5,138 nt of DNA, from the NCBI RefSeq assembly GCF_000701425.1, contig NZ_JNIW01000110.1:1-5138 (forward strand). The letters run 5' to 3'. Source of the stretch: Deinococcus frigens DSM 12807. GTDB taxonomy: Bacteria; Deinococcota; Deinococci; Deinococcales; Deinococcaceae. Position 1 is the first letter of the stretch. Each line of letters opens with the position of its first letter. A model generated the notes under the pieces. It was not told where the DNA came from, ran no database searches, and worked only from the letters and a program-made list of their open reading frames with translations. The translations under genes were made by a program, and so were the position numbers. This document shows positions 1-5,138 of the stretch, one piece after another.

Positions 1-260
1 TCGTGTCCGAAGGCATAGAGGTGGTCCAGCGTGGGGATCGACGACACGTCGATCCCCACTGGCGGCGGGCGCTGAGCTACCTCAAGATCGGTCTCCGGGC
101 GGTTCATTACGCGCTGAGCCGTGGTCAGGCAATCTTCTCTCGCCTGACGCTCCAGGGTGGGCCTGACCCTGAGCCACTGGGCCATCGGAAACGCCCTCAT
201 GCCTCTCCTCAAACCACCCTTGAAGTTGGCTGGCAGCTCGTTTTCCGTCCGCCCTCATAA
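1..260 (+). CDS. C-terminal part of a putative transposase (5' end outside window)
   Basis: The frame is open from the first complete codon and ends at a TAA (258-260), giving about 85 visible residues; the GTG at position 3 need not be a true start. The visible protein is basic and contains a hydrophobic/basic stretch ([19 protein letters not shown]), then a Pro-rich stretch with [11 protein letters not shown], ending in VFRPPS. From memory this resembles the C-terminal tails of some IS transposases in Deinococcus-type genomes, after the catalytic DDE region, but no catalytic residue lies in the window. The location beside a second transposase fragment supports the reading. A perfect inverted repeat (31-59) sits inside the frame. 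It could instead be a non-coding frame or an unknown gene end; the family assignment is tentative. Confidence 0.35.
   Translation, partial: VSEGIEVVQRGDRRHVDPHWRRALSYLKIGLRAVHYALSRGQAIFSRLTLQGGPDPEPLGHRKRPHASPQTTLEVGWQLVFRPPS
31..59. repeat. Perfect inverted repeat, 13-bp arms, 3-base loop
   Basis: The left arm GTGGGGATCGACG (31-43) is the exact reverse complement of the right arm CGTCGATCCCCAC (47-59), with loop ACA (44-46). Pairing stops at both outer edges (C30 against T60). As RNA or single-stranded DNA it would form a strong GC-rich hairpin. No T-tract follows, so it is not a canonical intrinsic terminator. It lies within the putative transposase tail; whether it is a binding site, a fold-back scar or a feature of that element cannot be told here. 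Confidence 0.85.
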
Positions 261-530
261 AATTTGTCAGGCCGCCAGGTCTCACGACTGTTTCTTCTGC
301 TCAGTCTGACGTATGCCTGGATGGTTCGGATCGGGGTATGGCGAGCGGACGGCGATGGAATCGCCGTCAAAGCCCACGGGCGCAGGGCCATGAGTTTGGC
401 CCAGTATGGGTGGGAGCTGCTGTGTGACTCTCTGCGCTGGCAGCGCCTCCTCTTTCAGGACCTTCTGGCGCTTCTGATGACCGCTTTTCCTTCGCCCAGC
501 CAGCCTGAATCCGAAAGTGTCAGGTACTGA
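261..530 (+). pseudogene. Truncated IS4-family transposase, C-terminal fragment
   Basis: About 89 residues up to a TGA (528-530). The visible segment has VSRLFLLLSLTYAWMVRIG, then KAHGRRAMSLAQYGWELL about 35 residues after the start of the frame. This is the usual IS4-type C-terminal end, where a hydrophobic helix is followed by a K-x-x-GRRA-x-S motif. The catalytic DDE core and N-terminal DNA-binding part, normally over 200 residues, are absent, so it cannot be functional. The only early start is a TTG (264) without a ribosome binding site. It is in the same frame as the preceding ORF and separated from it by the single TAA at 258-260, but the sequence before VSRLF does not look like the normal upstream IS4 sequence, so this is probably a junction of two elements rather than one gene with a nonsense mutation. 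The family call is from remembered motifs. Confidence 0.6.
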
Positions 531-819
531 GCAGCCAGTTGTAAGGTGCGCACGCTATGTATGGTTCAAGCCCTCTTCGAGACTGATTTTCATCTTGGCA
601 AAATCGAGCCATCTCCAATCGCAGGTTTCTACAGAATGTGCCAAGCGCTTCGTATATCAGACAACAACGCCTACAGGTGCCTTCGCCAGGGAGGCGGACC
701 AGCACGCCGACAGCTCCCACCAGGAAGCGCAGGTCACCCAACCTTCAGGTAGTTTCCTATCGCCGTGGATCAGGTTACATGTCACGGCAGACCTCCGCCT
801 GACATCCGCCCGCTAGACC
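531..819. other. Non-coding, lower-GC stretch between IS remnants and transporter operon
   Basis: No convincing gene is visible. Short open frames occur (for example 517-816 and 546-752, +), but they have no ribosome binding site, no recognisable domain and overlap each other. Base composition is clearly different: 541-660 has 57 G/C of 120 (about 48 percent) against 44 of 60 (73 percent) in the permease at 2341-2400. The stretch must hold the promoter of the binding-protein gene unless transcription reads in from upstream, but I see no strong -35/-10 pair. A TAGTTT box (750-755) fits the loose TANNNT pattern but has no good -35 partner. The palindrome at 779-805 is the clearest structure. 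Confidence 0.6.
779..805. promoter_or_regulatory. Imperfect palindrome before the binding-protein gene (candidate operator or leader hairpin)
   Basis: ATGTCA (779-784) is exactly mirrored by TGACAT (800-805), and inside them GGC (786-788) pairs with GCC (797-799), leaving one bulged C (785) and an 8-base loop. It ends 14 bases before the ATG at 820. The dyad and position suit a repressor/activator site or an RNA hairpin in the leader that affects expression of the transporter. It does not resemble a Fur box (AT-rich GATAAT repeats). No regulator gene is present in the window, so the role is inferred only from position and symmetry. Confidence 0.4.
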
Positions 820-1800
820 ATGTGGATGAAACGCCTGTTCCTGACTGCCGCGCTGTCTGGCCTGAGCCTGTCCAGCGCCCAGACTGCTTCCGCTGATCTC
901 AGCGGCACGCTGACCCTCTACACCTCCGAGGTGCAGGCCGACGTGCAGGCACAGGTGGACGCTTTCAAGAAGCTTTATCCCAGGGCCGAGGTGCAGCTTT
1001 TCCGCTCTGGCACCGGTGAGGTCACGGCCAAGCTCAACGCCGAGCTAGAAGCTGGCAACTCCCAGGCCGATCTGCTCTGGGTTGCCGATCAAACCTACTT
1101 TGACACGCTCAGCAAGCGTACCCTGCTGGAAAAACTCGATCTCAGCGGCCTGAATGTGCCCGGCAACGCCGTTTACGGTGGCACCTACGCCGAGGTTCGC
1201 AAGCTCTACAACGTCATCGGCGTCAACACCAACGTGCTCAAGACCGCGCCGAAGTCGTTCGCCGATCTCAAACAGCCCGCCTACCAGAACAAGTTGGCGA
1301 TGCCCAATCCGCTGTTCAGCGGCGGCGCACTTTCTACCGCTGGGACGCTGGCGCAGCGGCTGGGCTGGGATTACTTCGACGCGCTGGCCAAGAACGGCAT
1401 GAAGATCGAGCAGTCCAATCCGATCACCACCACCAAGTTGATCGGCGGCGAGTACGGCGCGGCGCTGCTGGTGGACTACGCCCTGCGGCGTGAGGCCGCC
1501 AAGGGCGCGCCGATCCAGATCGTCTACCCCACAGAGGGGGCCATTCTGGTGCCGACGCCCATCGGGGTGCTGAAATCCAGCAAGAACAAGGCGCTGGCGC
1601 AGGCGTTCGTGCGTTTCCTGTATTCGCCAGCGGCCCAGACAAATTTCTCCAGGCTCTCGTACGTGCCCGTGATGCCGAGTGCGCCCCGGCCGGCCGGCGT
1701 CCCCGCCAGCGTGCCGACCCTGCCCAGCGCGGCGGCCTACATTGCGGCCAACAAGGCCGAGATCGGCCAGCGCTTCTCGGCCCTGTTTGACCTGAAGTAA
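820..1800 (+). CDS. Extracellular solute-binding protein of an iron/phosphonate/thiamine-type ABC importer
   Basis: A 326-residue secreted ligand-binding protein that captures substrate and delivers it to the permease encoded next. Residues 1-26 form a signal peptide (MKR, hydrophobic LFLTAALSGLSLSS, then ASA before DLSG); there is no lipobox Cys. The mature protein opens with GTLTLYTSE (29-37), has FRSGTGEVTAKLNAE (61-75), the ADLLWVAD segment (83-90), YNVIGVNTNVL (130-140), and a C-terminal lobe with PTEGAILVPTPIGVLK (237-252) and AFVRFLYSP (262-270). This order is typical of the FbpA/AfuA-like group (COG1840) of type 2 periplasmic-binding proteins, at normal length. The adjacent tyrosine pair typical of FbpA iron binders is not seen; the nearest candidate is a single Tyr in LLVDYALRR (216-224). 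Iron is therefore not assured, and a phosphonate or other anion is possible. The start is ATG 820 or ATG 826; an in-frame TAG at 814-816 excludes anything earlier, and neither has a clear ribosome binding site. It is the first gene of the transporter cluster. Confidence 0.9.
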   Translation: MWMKRLFLTAALSGLSLSSAQTASADLSGTLTLYTSEVQADVQAQVDAFKKLYPRAEVQLFRSGTGEVTAKLNAELEAGNSQADLLWVADQTYFDTLSKRTLLEKLDLSGLNVPGNAVYGGTYAEVRKLYNVIGVNTNVLKTAPKSFADLKQPAYQNKLAMPNPLFSGGALSTAGTLAQRLGWDYFDALAKNGMKIEQSNPITTTKLIGGEYGAALLVDYALRREAAKGAPIQIVYPTEGAILVPTPIGVLKSSKNKALAQAFVRFLYSPAAQTNFSRLSYVPVMPSAPRPAGVPASVPTLPSAAAYIAANKAEIGQRFSALFDLK

Positions 1801-1829
1801 GTGGCCCGGCCTGAAGCACAAGCGGCGGC

Positions 1830-3359
1830 GTGAAGCGCAGCACCTTCAAGTCGGGCACCTGGGCGGCGGTCATCCTGGCCGCGACTGGACTGTTCGCTCT
1901 TTTCAGTGTCCTGGCGCGTGGTCTGCCCGCCGTGCCGGGGGTGTTGCGCGGCGACTGGGATGTGGTCCTGGCGACGCTAGGCCTGGTGGGCGTGGGCCTA
2001 ACGCTCTCGCTGCTGATCGGCGGTGGGCTGGCGCTACTCACCTGGCTCGCGCGGCTGCCCACTGCCGCCGACCTGCTCATTTCAGTCTCGTACCTGATTC
2101 CGCCGTTTATCGGGGCGACGGCCTGGCTCGCGGCGCTGGGGCCGGGCAATGTGTTCACCGGACGGGCGATCCTGCCGGTCTACACACCGTTCGGCATTGA
2201 GCTGGCCTGGGTGACGCACTACGCGCCGCTGGCCTACCTGCTTGTCCGGGCGGCCCTCAGCGCCCAGGGGGAAGGACCATTGCTGGCCGCCCGCGTCCAT
2301 GGCCTGAACAGCGTGCAGGGGCTGCGGCGGGTGGTGCTGCCGCTGATCTGGCCCGGCGTGGGCGCGGCAGCAGTGCTGATCGGCCTGAGCCTGCTGGGCA
2401 ATTTTGGGGTACCCGCCGTGCTGGGCTTTCCGGCCAAGATTTACACCCTGTCCACGCTGGCCTACGCCCGGCTGCTTAACCCCACGCTGGCCGATCCGCT
2501 CTCGGCGGCCTCCGGAGTTGCCTGGCTGCTGGTGGTGGCCGCCCTGCCCGCACTGCTGATCCGCCCCAGAACGCCAGCAGGCGATCCAGCATCGGACTTC
2601 GGGCTGCCCACGCCGCGCCGCCTGCGCCGTCTGGCCTGGGCGGCCGTCAGCCTCTGGACACTCATCGCGCTGGTGCTGCCCCTCTCGGCCACGCTGCTGC
2701 TGGCCTTCAAGCCCTCCTACCGCCCCGGCTTCACGCTGGACAACTTTGCCGGGGCGCTGGTCCTGGACAGCGTGCGGCGGGGCCTGTGGCACTCGGTCTG
2801 GCTGGCCCTCGCTGCGGCGGCCATTTGCGCCCTGCTGGGTCTGTGGATCGCCCGCGCCGGACAGGGATCGCGGCTGGCGAGCGCGGCGCAGCGACTCCTG
2901 ACCCTGCCGTACCTGCTGCCGGGTACGCTGCTGGCCCTGGGGCTGATCCTGGCCTTTGGGCGCACCGCGCTTTACGCCACACCACTGTTCCTGATGCTGG
3001 CCTATCTGCTGCGCTTCCTCGCGCCGGGTGTAGAGGGCGGACGCAGCGCGGCCACGCCCGGCGCGGCAAATCTGGAGTTTGCCGCCCGTCTTCACCGGGT
3101 GAGGCGCTGGGCAACTTTCTGGCGCGTGACCCTGCCGCTGGCCCGCCCGCATCTGGTGGCCTCATTTCTGGTGATCTACCCGCTGGCGCTTTCCGAGGTC
3201 ACGCTCTCGGCGCTGCTGTACGCGCCGGGCGCGGAAACCGCCGGGGTGGGCGTCCTCAACCTTCTCTCGGAAGGCAACTTACGGGGGGCCGCCGCGCTGG
3301 CAACAGTGCTGTTGCTGCTGAGTCTACCTACCCTGCTGGTGCCGCGTGGACGCGCTTAA
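1830..3359 (+). CDS. Fused two-domain ABC importer permease (FbpB-like)
   Basis: A 509-residue inner-membrane protein carrying both permease halves of the importer in one chain, as in FbpB/ThiP-type systems. About six hydrophobic segments lie in residues 11-245 (including GLTLSLLIGGGLALLTWLA and the SYLIPPFIGATAW region, 87-99), a polar linker follows at about 246-268, then about six more to residue 504 (including LPYLLPGTLLALGLILAFG, 359-377). Each half has a cytoplasmic EAA coupling loop that contacts the ATPase: LAARVHGLN...VVLP (152-171), and EFAARLHRV...RVTLP (416-436). In the second loop the usual Gly is Arg423. The start is GTG 1830; an in-frame TGA at 1812-1814 leaves no other usual start upstream, and no strong ribosome binding site is seen. 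It lies 29 nt after the binding-protein gene and abuts the ATPase gene with no gap, so co-transcription and translational coupling are likely. Confidence 0.93.
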   Translation: MKRSTFKSGTWAAVILAATGLFALFSVLARGLPAVPGVLRGDWDVVLATLGLVGVGLTLSLLIGGGLALLTWLARLPTAADLLISVSYLIPPFIGATAWLAALGPGNVFTGRAILPVYTPFGIELAWVTHYAPLAYLLVRAALSAQGEGPLLAARVHGLNSVQGLRRVVLPLIWPGVGAAAVLIGLSLLGNFGVPAVLGFPAKIYTLSTLAYARLLNPTLADPLSAASGVAWLLVVAALPALLIRPRTPAGDPASDFGLPTPRRLRRLAWAAVSLWTLIALVLPLSATLLLAFKPSYRPGFTLDNFAGALVLDSVRRGLWHSVWLALAAAAICALLGLWIARAGQGSRLASAAQRLLTLPYLLPGTLLALGLILAFGRTALYATPLFLMLAYLLRFLAPGVEGGRSAATPGAANLEFAARLHRVRRWATFWRVTLPLARPHLVASFLVIYPLALSEVTLSALLYAPGAETAGVGVLNLLSEGNLRGAAALATVLLLLSLPTLLVPRGRA

Positions 3360-4451
3360 ATGGAGGTCATGCCGAGAAAAGAACCGTCGCCCGCGCCAGG
3401 TCCCACCACCCGTCCAGACGCCCTGAACCTGGTGGGTGTGACCAAACGCCTGGGGCGCAACGAGGTGTTGCAGGGCGTTGACCTGCGGGTGGGGGCCGGG
3501 GAGATCGTGGCGCTGCTGGGGGCCTCGGGCAGCGGCAAGACAACCCTGCTACGGCTGGTGGCGGGGATGCTGACCCCAGATGCGGGCCAGTTGATCATCG
3601 GCGGACGGGAGGCAGCGCACTTGGCCCCAGAAGCCCGCCGGTTGGGCTTCGTGTTCCAGGACTACGCCCTGTGGCCGCACCTGAGTGCCAGGGAACACCT
3701 GACCCTGGTGATGGGCAGGGCTGGCGTAGCCCAGTGGGCGCGGGCGGACACCCTGCTGACCACGGTGGGGCTGGCCGGGCTGGAAGAGGCCCGGCCAGCC
3801 CAGCTTTCCGGCGGCCAGCGGCAGCGGGTGGCTTTGGCCCGCGCCCTGGCGGTGGAACCTGAACTCATCTTGCTCGACGAGCCTTACAGCGCTCTTGATC
3901 CAGTGTTACGCGAGACACTGCGCGGCGAGGTGGCGGCGCTGCTGCGGGCCGAGGGCCGCGCCGCGCTGCATGTGACGCACGATCCCGACGAGGCCATGAC
4001 AGTGGCCGACCGGATTATCGTGCTGGGCAGCGGCGAGGTGTTGGATGATGGCCCCCCGGACCGGGTCTACCACTCGCCCGCGACGCTGGGAGCCGCCCGC
4101 GCGCTGGGGCGATTGAACGAGCTTCCAGCTCAGGTCAGGGCTGGGGAGGTCAGGCTGGGCGATTGGCGCGCTCCAGCAGCGTTTCCCGACGGAGAGGTGA
4201 TGGTGACGGTTCGCTGGGAACACGCGCGGGCGGTGAGAAGCCACGGCGCGGCCCTCCAGGCCACCTTTGAGCGCGACGCCTCCATGCGCGGCGTCACGCT
4301 GGGCCGTTTTCGGTTGTTGGACGGCCCTGTCGTGGTCGCCCAGCGCACCACGGCGTGTGAACCGGGTGAAGTGGTGGGCCTTGAGCTTGCAGGCGTGGGC
4401 GTCTTTAGCCTGGAACAGAGCCAGCCAAGCACCCTCTGGAGCGTGCCGTGA
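3360..4451 (+). CDS. ABC importer ATPase with C-terminal TOBE-like domain (FbpC/PotA-like)
   Basis: A 363-residue cytoplasmic ATPase that would dimerise and drive the fused permease. All motifs are intact: Walker A GASGSGKT (54-61), Q-loop [11 protein letters not shown] (98-108, Gln100), signature [15 protein letters not shown] (149-163), Walker B LILLDEP (169-175, catalytic Glu174), D-loop SALD (177-180) and switch His207 in HVTHDPDEA. About 120 residues follow the nucleotide-binding domain; [13 protein letters not shown] (280-292) and the beta-rich end to GVGVFSLE look like the TOBE domain common in iron, polyamine and sugar importer ATPases. The permease stop (3357-3359) directly precedes ATG 3360. 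A strong Shine-Dalgarno-like GGAGGT (3362-3367) lies inside the first codons, too close to ATG 3369 for normal use, so the exact start (3360 or 3369) is open; coupling to permease translation is likely. Residues 1-22, before [10 protein letters not shown], are Pro-rich and probably disordered. Confidence 0.95.
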   Translation: MEVMPRKEPSPAPGPTTRPDALNLVGVTKRLGRNEVLQGVDLRVGAGEIVALLGASGSGKTTLLRLVAGMLTPDAGQLIIGGREAAHLAPEARRLGFVFQDYALWPHLSAREHLTLVMGRAGVAQWARADTLLTTVGLAGLEEARPAQLSGGQRQRVALARALAVEPELILLDEPYSALDPVLRETLRGEVAALLRAEGRAALHVTHDPDEAMTVADRIIVLGSGEVLDDGPPDRVYHSPATLGAARALGRLNELPAQVRAGEVRLGDWRAPAAFPDGEVMVTVRWEHARAVRSHGAALQATFERDASMRGVTLGRFRLLDGPVVVAQRTTACEPGEVVGLELAGVGVFSLEQSQPSTLWSVP

Positions 4452-4534
4452 ATACGCTTGATGCGCATTGCAAAAGGTGGACTCAGGCTACCAAAAGCGT
4501 TTTCGCCGTCCAGCACGAGGGCGAGCTATGTCCA

Positions 4535-4580
4535 CCCCCCCACCCGGCCTCCCCCGCAATGGTGGAGGAGCAAAAAATCC
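4535..4580. repeat. C-rich imperfect hairpin, possible dispersed intergenic repeat
   Basis: A run of seven C (4535-4541) is followed by an imperfect hairpin: CCTCCCCC (4548-4555) pairs with GGTGGAGG (4561-4568) over eight positions with one C-T mismatch and loop GCAAT, then an A6 tract and a C5 run (4579-4583). On the minus strand it reads as GGGGGAGGCCGGGTGGGGG-type sequence, a style common in dispersed intergenic repeats of GC-rich bacteria. No U-run follows on the + strand, so a terminator role for the upstream operon is doubtful. Repeat status rests on general resemblance, since only one copy is in view. Confidence 0.35.
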
Positions 4581-4820
4581 CCCGTTTGGAACAACGAATT
4601 TTCTATTCCCGAGTGTTGAAGCAGCGTGGTGGTGGGATGGTCTAGTAAAGCGCGGTCCAGAAGGCTGGCAACGTCGAAAGGCGCGGTTATGGTGATTCAT
4701 GCCCGGTGAGCAGGACGACAACATGCTGAGCAGCCGAGCTGGCACCTGAGTCTGAACGGGTGTTTTCAGGCGATAGGGCTTACAACGCGATTTGCTCACT
4801 TGTTAGCGGCTTGTGACTTG

Positions 4821-4830
4821 CAGCGCGCTG
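4821..4830. promoter_or_regulatory. Perfect 10-bp palindrome CAGCGCGCTG, candidate operator
   Basis: CAGCGCGCTG is its own reverse complement. It sits 24 bases before the preferred start codon at 4855 and just upstream of the candidate -10 box at 4843-4848, roughly where a -35 element would lie, so a bound protein could control the sugar permease gene. Short GC palindromes arise by chance in GC-rich DNA, so this is only a candidate. Confidence 0.25.
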
Positions 4831-4842
4831 ATGCGCCACGCG

Positions 4843-4848
4843 TACCGT
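4843..4848 (+). promoter_or_regulatory. Candidate -10 box for a leaderless transcript of the sugar permease gene
   Basis: TACCGT matches the TANNNT pattern and ends exactly 6 bases before ATG 4855. In Deinococcus many genes are transcribed leaderless, with such a box 6-7 bases before the start codon. No Shine-Dalgarno sequence is seen before this ATG, which fits. The -35 partner is weak (TTGCAG at 4818-4823 with a long 19-base spacer). If real, it settles the start at 4855 rather than the in-frame ATG 4831 or GTG 4813. Confidence 0.35.
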
Positions 4849-4854
4849 CAGAGC

Positions 4855-5138
4855 ATGAAAGCCAGTCTGATCTCTCCGGCTCGCATCCGCATAACTGGAC
4901 AGGGTAGGCACACGCCGGGCGCGCTGCTGGAACTGCTGCGTGCCGCACCGTACCTGCTGCCCGCACTGCTGATCTTCGTGGTCTTCACCTATTACCCGCT
5001 GGCACGCGTGCTGTACATGAGCCTGACCGACGCGGACATGCTCAGCGCTCCAAACTGGGTTGGCCTCGCCAATTACCGTCAACTCCTGGCAGACCGCGAG
5101 TTCTGGAACAGCCTGGGCATCACCGCTGCCTTTGCCGT
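4855..5138 (+). CDS. Sugar-type ABC transporter permease, MalF/UgpA-like, N-terminal part (runs off window)
   Basis: The first 94 residues and two bases of a membrane permease of the carbohydrate uptake class; members are normally near 300 residues. After a polar, basic N-terminus (1-23) comes a first membrane segment (about 31-57, APYLLPALLIFVVFTYYPLA), then YMSLTDADM and the conserved WVGLANYRQLLADREFWNS motif (68-86), which is typical of MalF/UgpA-type permeases where the periplasmic loop leads to the second membrane helix. The EAA loop lies beyond the window. In-frame alternative starts are ATG 4831 (adding MRHAYRQS) and GTG 4813; an in-frame TAG at 4804-4806 blocks anything earlier. ATG 4855 is preferred because of the TACCGT box 6 bases upstream. 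A partner permease and a binding protein would be expected downstream or elsewhere. The sugar cannot be told from this part. Confidence 0.85.
   Translation, partial: MKASLISPARIRITGQGRHTPGALLELLRAAPYLLPALLIFVVFTYYPLARVLYMSLTDADMLSAPNWVGLANYRQLLADREFWNSLGITAAFA

Larger units (their letters stand above)
4452..4854. other. Non-coding stretch between two transporter loci
   Basis: No gene is supported. Short frames (for example 4448-4645 and 4468-4695, +) have no domain, no ribosome binding site and low-complexity composition. Part of it is lower in GC than the genes (4561-4620 has 27 G/C of 60). It holds a C-rich hairpin region near 4535-4600, a weak hairpin CTGAA/TTCAG at 4752-4769, and close to the next gene a perfect palindrome (4821-4830) and a candidate -10 box (4843-4848). 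I see no canonical GC-hairpin plus T-run terminator for the upstream operon. Confidence 0.65.

Noticed and set aside
546..752. Short + strand frame (68 codons) in the low-GC stretch
   Set aside because: No ribosome binding site, no recognisable domain, and a Pro/Gly/Arg-rich end; a second overlapping frame looks equally plausible, so there is no case for coding.
518..804. TGTCAGG (518-524) and CCTGACA (798-804) as ends of a small mobile element (MITE)
   Set aside because: Only seven bases match, another TGTCAGG occurs at 265-271, and no target duplication is seen. The second copy is better explained as part of the 779-805 dyad.
1045..1821. Long open frame on the minus strand (258 codons)
   Set aside because: It lies opposite the binding-protein gene, whose signal peptide and family motifs are clear. 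The minus product is Arg/Gly-rich without a domain, as expected for an antisense frame in GC-rich DNA.
2082..3152. Long open frame on the minus strand (356 codons)
   Set aside because: It is antisense to the fused permease. The product is full of Gln, Arg and Gly and has no recognisable fold.
2786..3481. Open frame on the + strand overlapping the permease and ATPase genes (231 codons)
   Set aside because: It is out of frame with two well-supported genes and has Gly/Arg/Ala-rich low-complexity composition.
4461..4468. Palindrome ATGCGCAT just after the ATPase stop
   Set aside because: It is eight bases long with no promoter nearby; such sites are common by chance.
4448..4645. Short + strand frame starting at a GTG that overlaps the ATPase stop codon
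   Set aside because: The overlap suggests coupling, but the product crosses the C-rich hairpin, has no domain and no ribosome binding site.
4752..4769. Hairpin CTGAA/TTCAG as a terminator for the importer operon
   Set aside because: The stem has only five weak pairs and no T-run follows, so it does not meet the usual pattern.
4780..5082. Minus-strand frame (100 codons) near the window end
   Set aside because: It lies opposite the MalF-like permease start, whose membrane segment and conserved WVGLANY motif are clear.

Overview
The window is GC-rich DNA with long, tightly packed transporter genes and degraded insertion-sequence remnants. The style suggests a Deinococcus-like bacterium. The pointers are the base composition (44 G/C of 60 bases in a sampled permease stretch), an IS4-type transposase tail, little Shine-Dalgarno signal at gene starts, and one start with a leaderless-type TANNNT box. 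The genus is an inference; no rRNA or other marker gene is present.

Layout: (1) Bases 1-530 are mobile-element debris: the C-terminal part of one putative transposase ending at 260, then the C-terminal fragment of an IS4-family transposase ending at 530. A perfect 13-bp-arm inverted repeat lies at 31-59. (2) Bases 531-819 have no convincing gene and are much lower in GC. The stretch ends in an imperfect palindrome (779-805) just before the first transporter gene. (3) Bases 820-4451 hold a complete three-gene binding-protein-dependent ABC importer of the iron / 2-aminoethylphosphonate / thiamine-like type: secreted binding protein, fused two-domain permease, ATPase. All are on the + strand, with a 29-nt gap and then a 0-nt gap. 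(4) Bases 4452-4854 are a second non-coding stretch with a C-rich imperfect hairpin and, near its end, a candidate promoter. (5) From 4855 to the window end runs the N-terminal third or so of a MalF/UgpA-type sugar ABC permease, belonging to a second transport system that continues outside the window.

How they work together: the binding protein would capture its ligand outside the cytoplasmic membrane, the fused permease would supply both membrane halves of the channel, and the ATPase would act as a homodimer to power import. The ligand cannot be fixed from sequence. The family includes ferric iron binders, but the adjacent tyrosine pair typical of FbpA iron sites is not seen. I found no evidence for a new type of biological system. 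The points most worth checking are the two palindromes near gene starts, the long perfect hairpin in the transposase remnant, and the unclear substrate.
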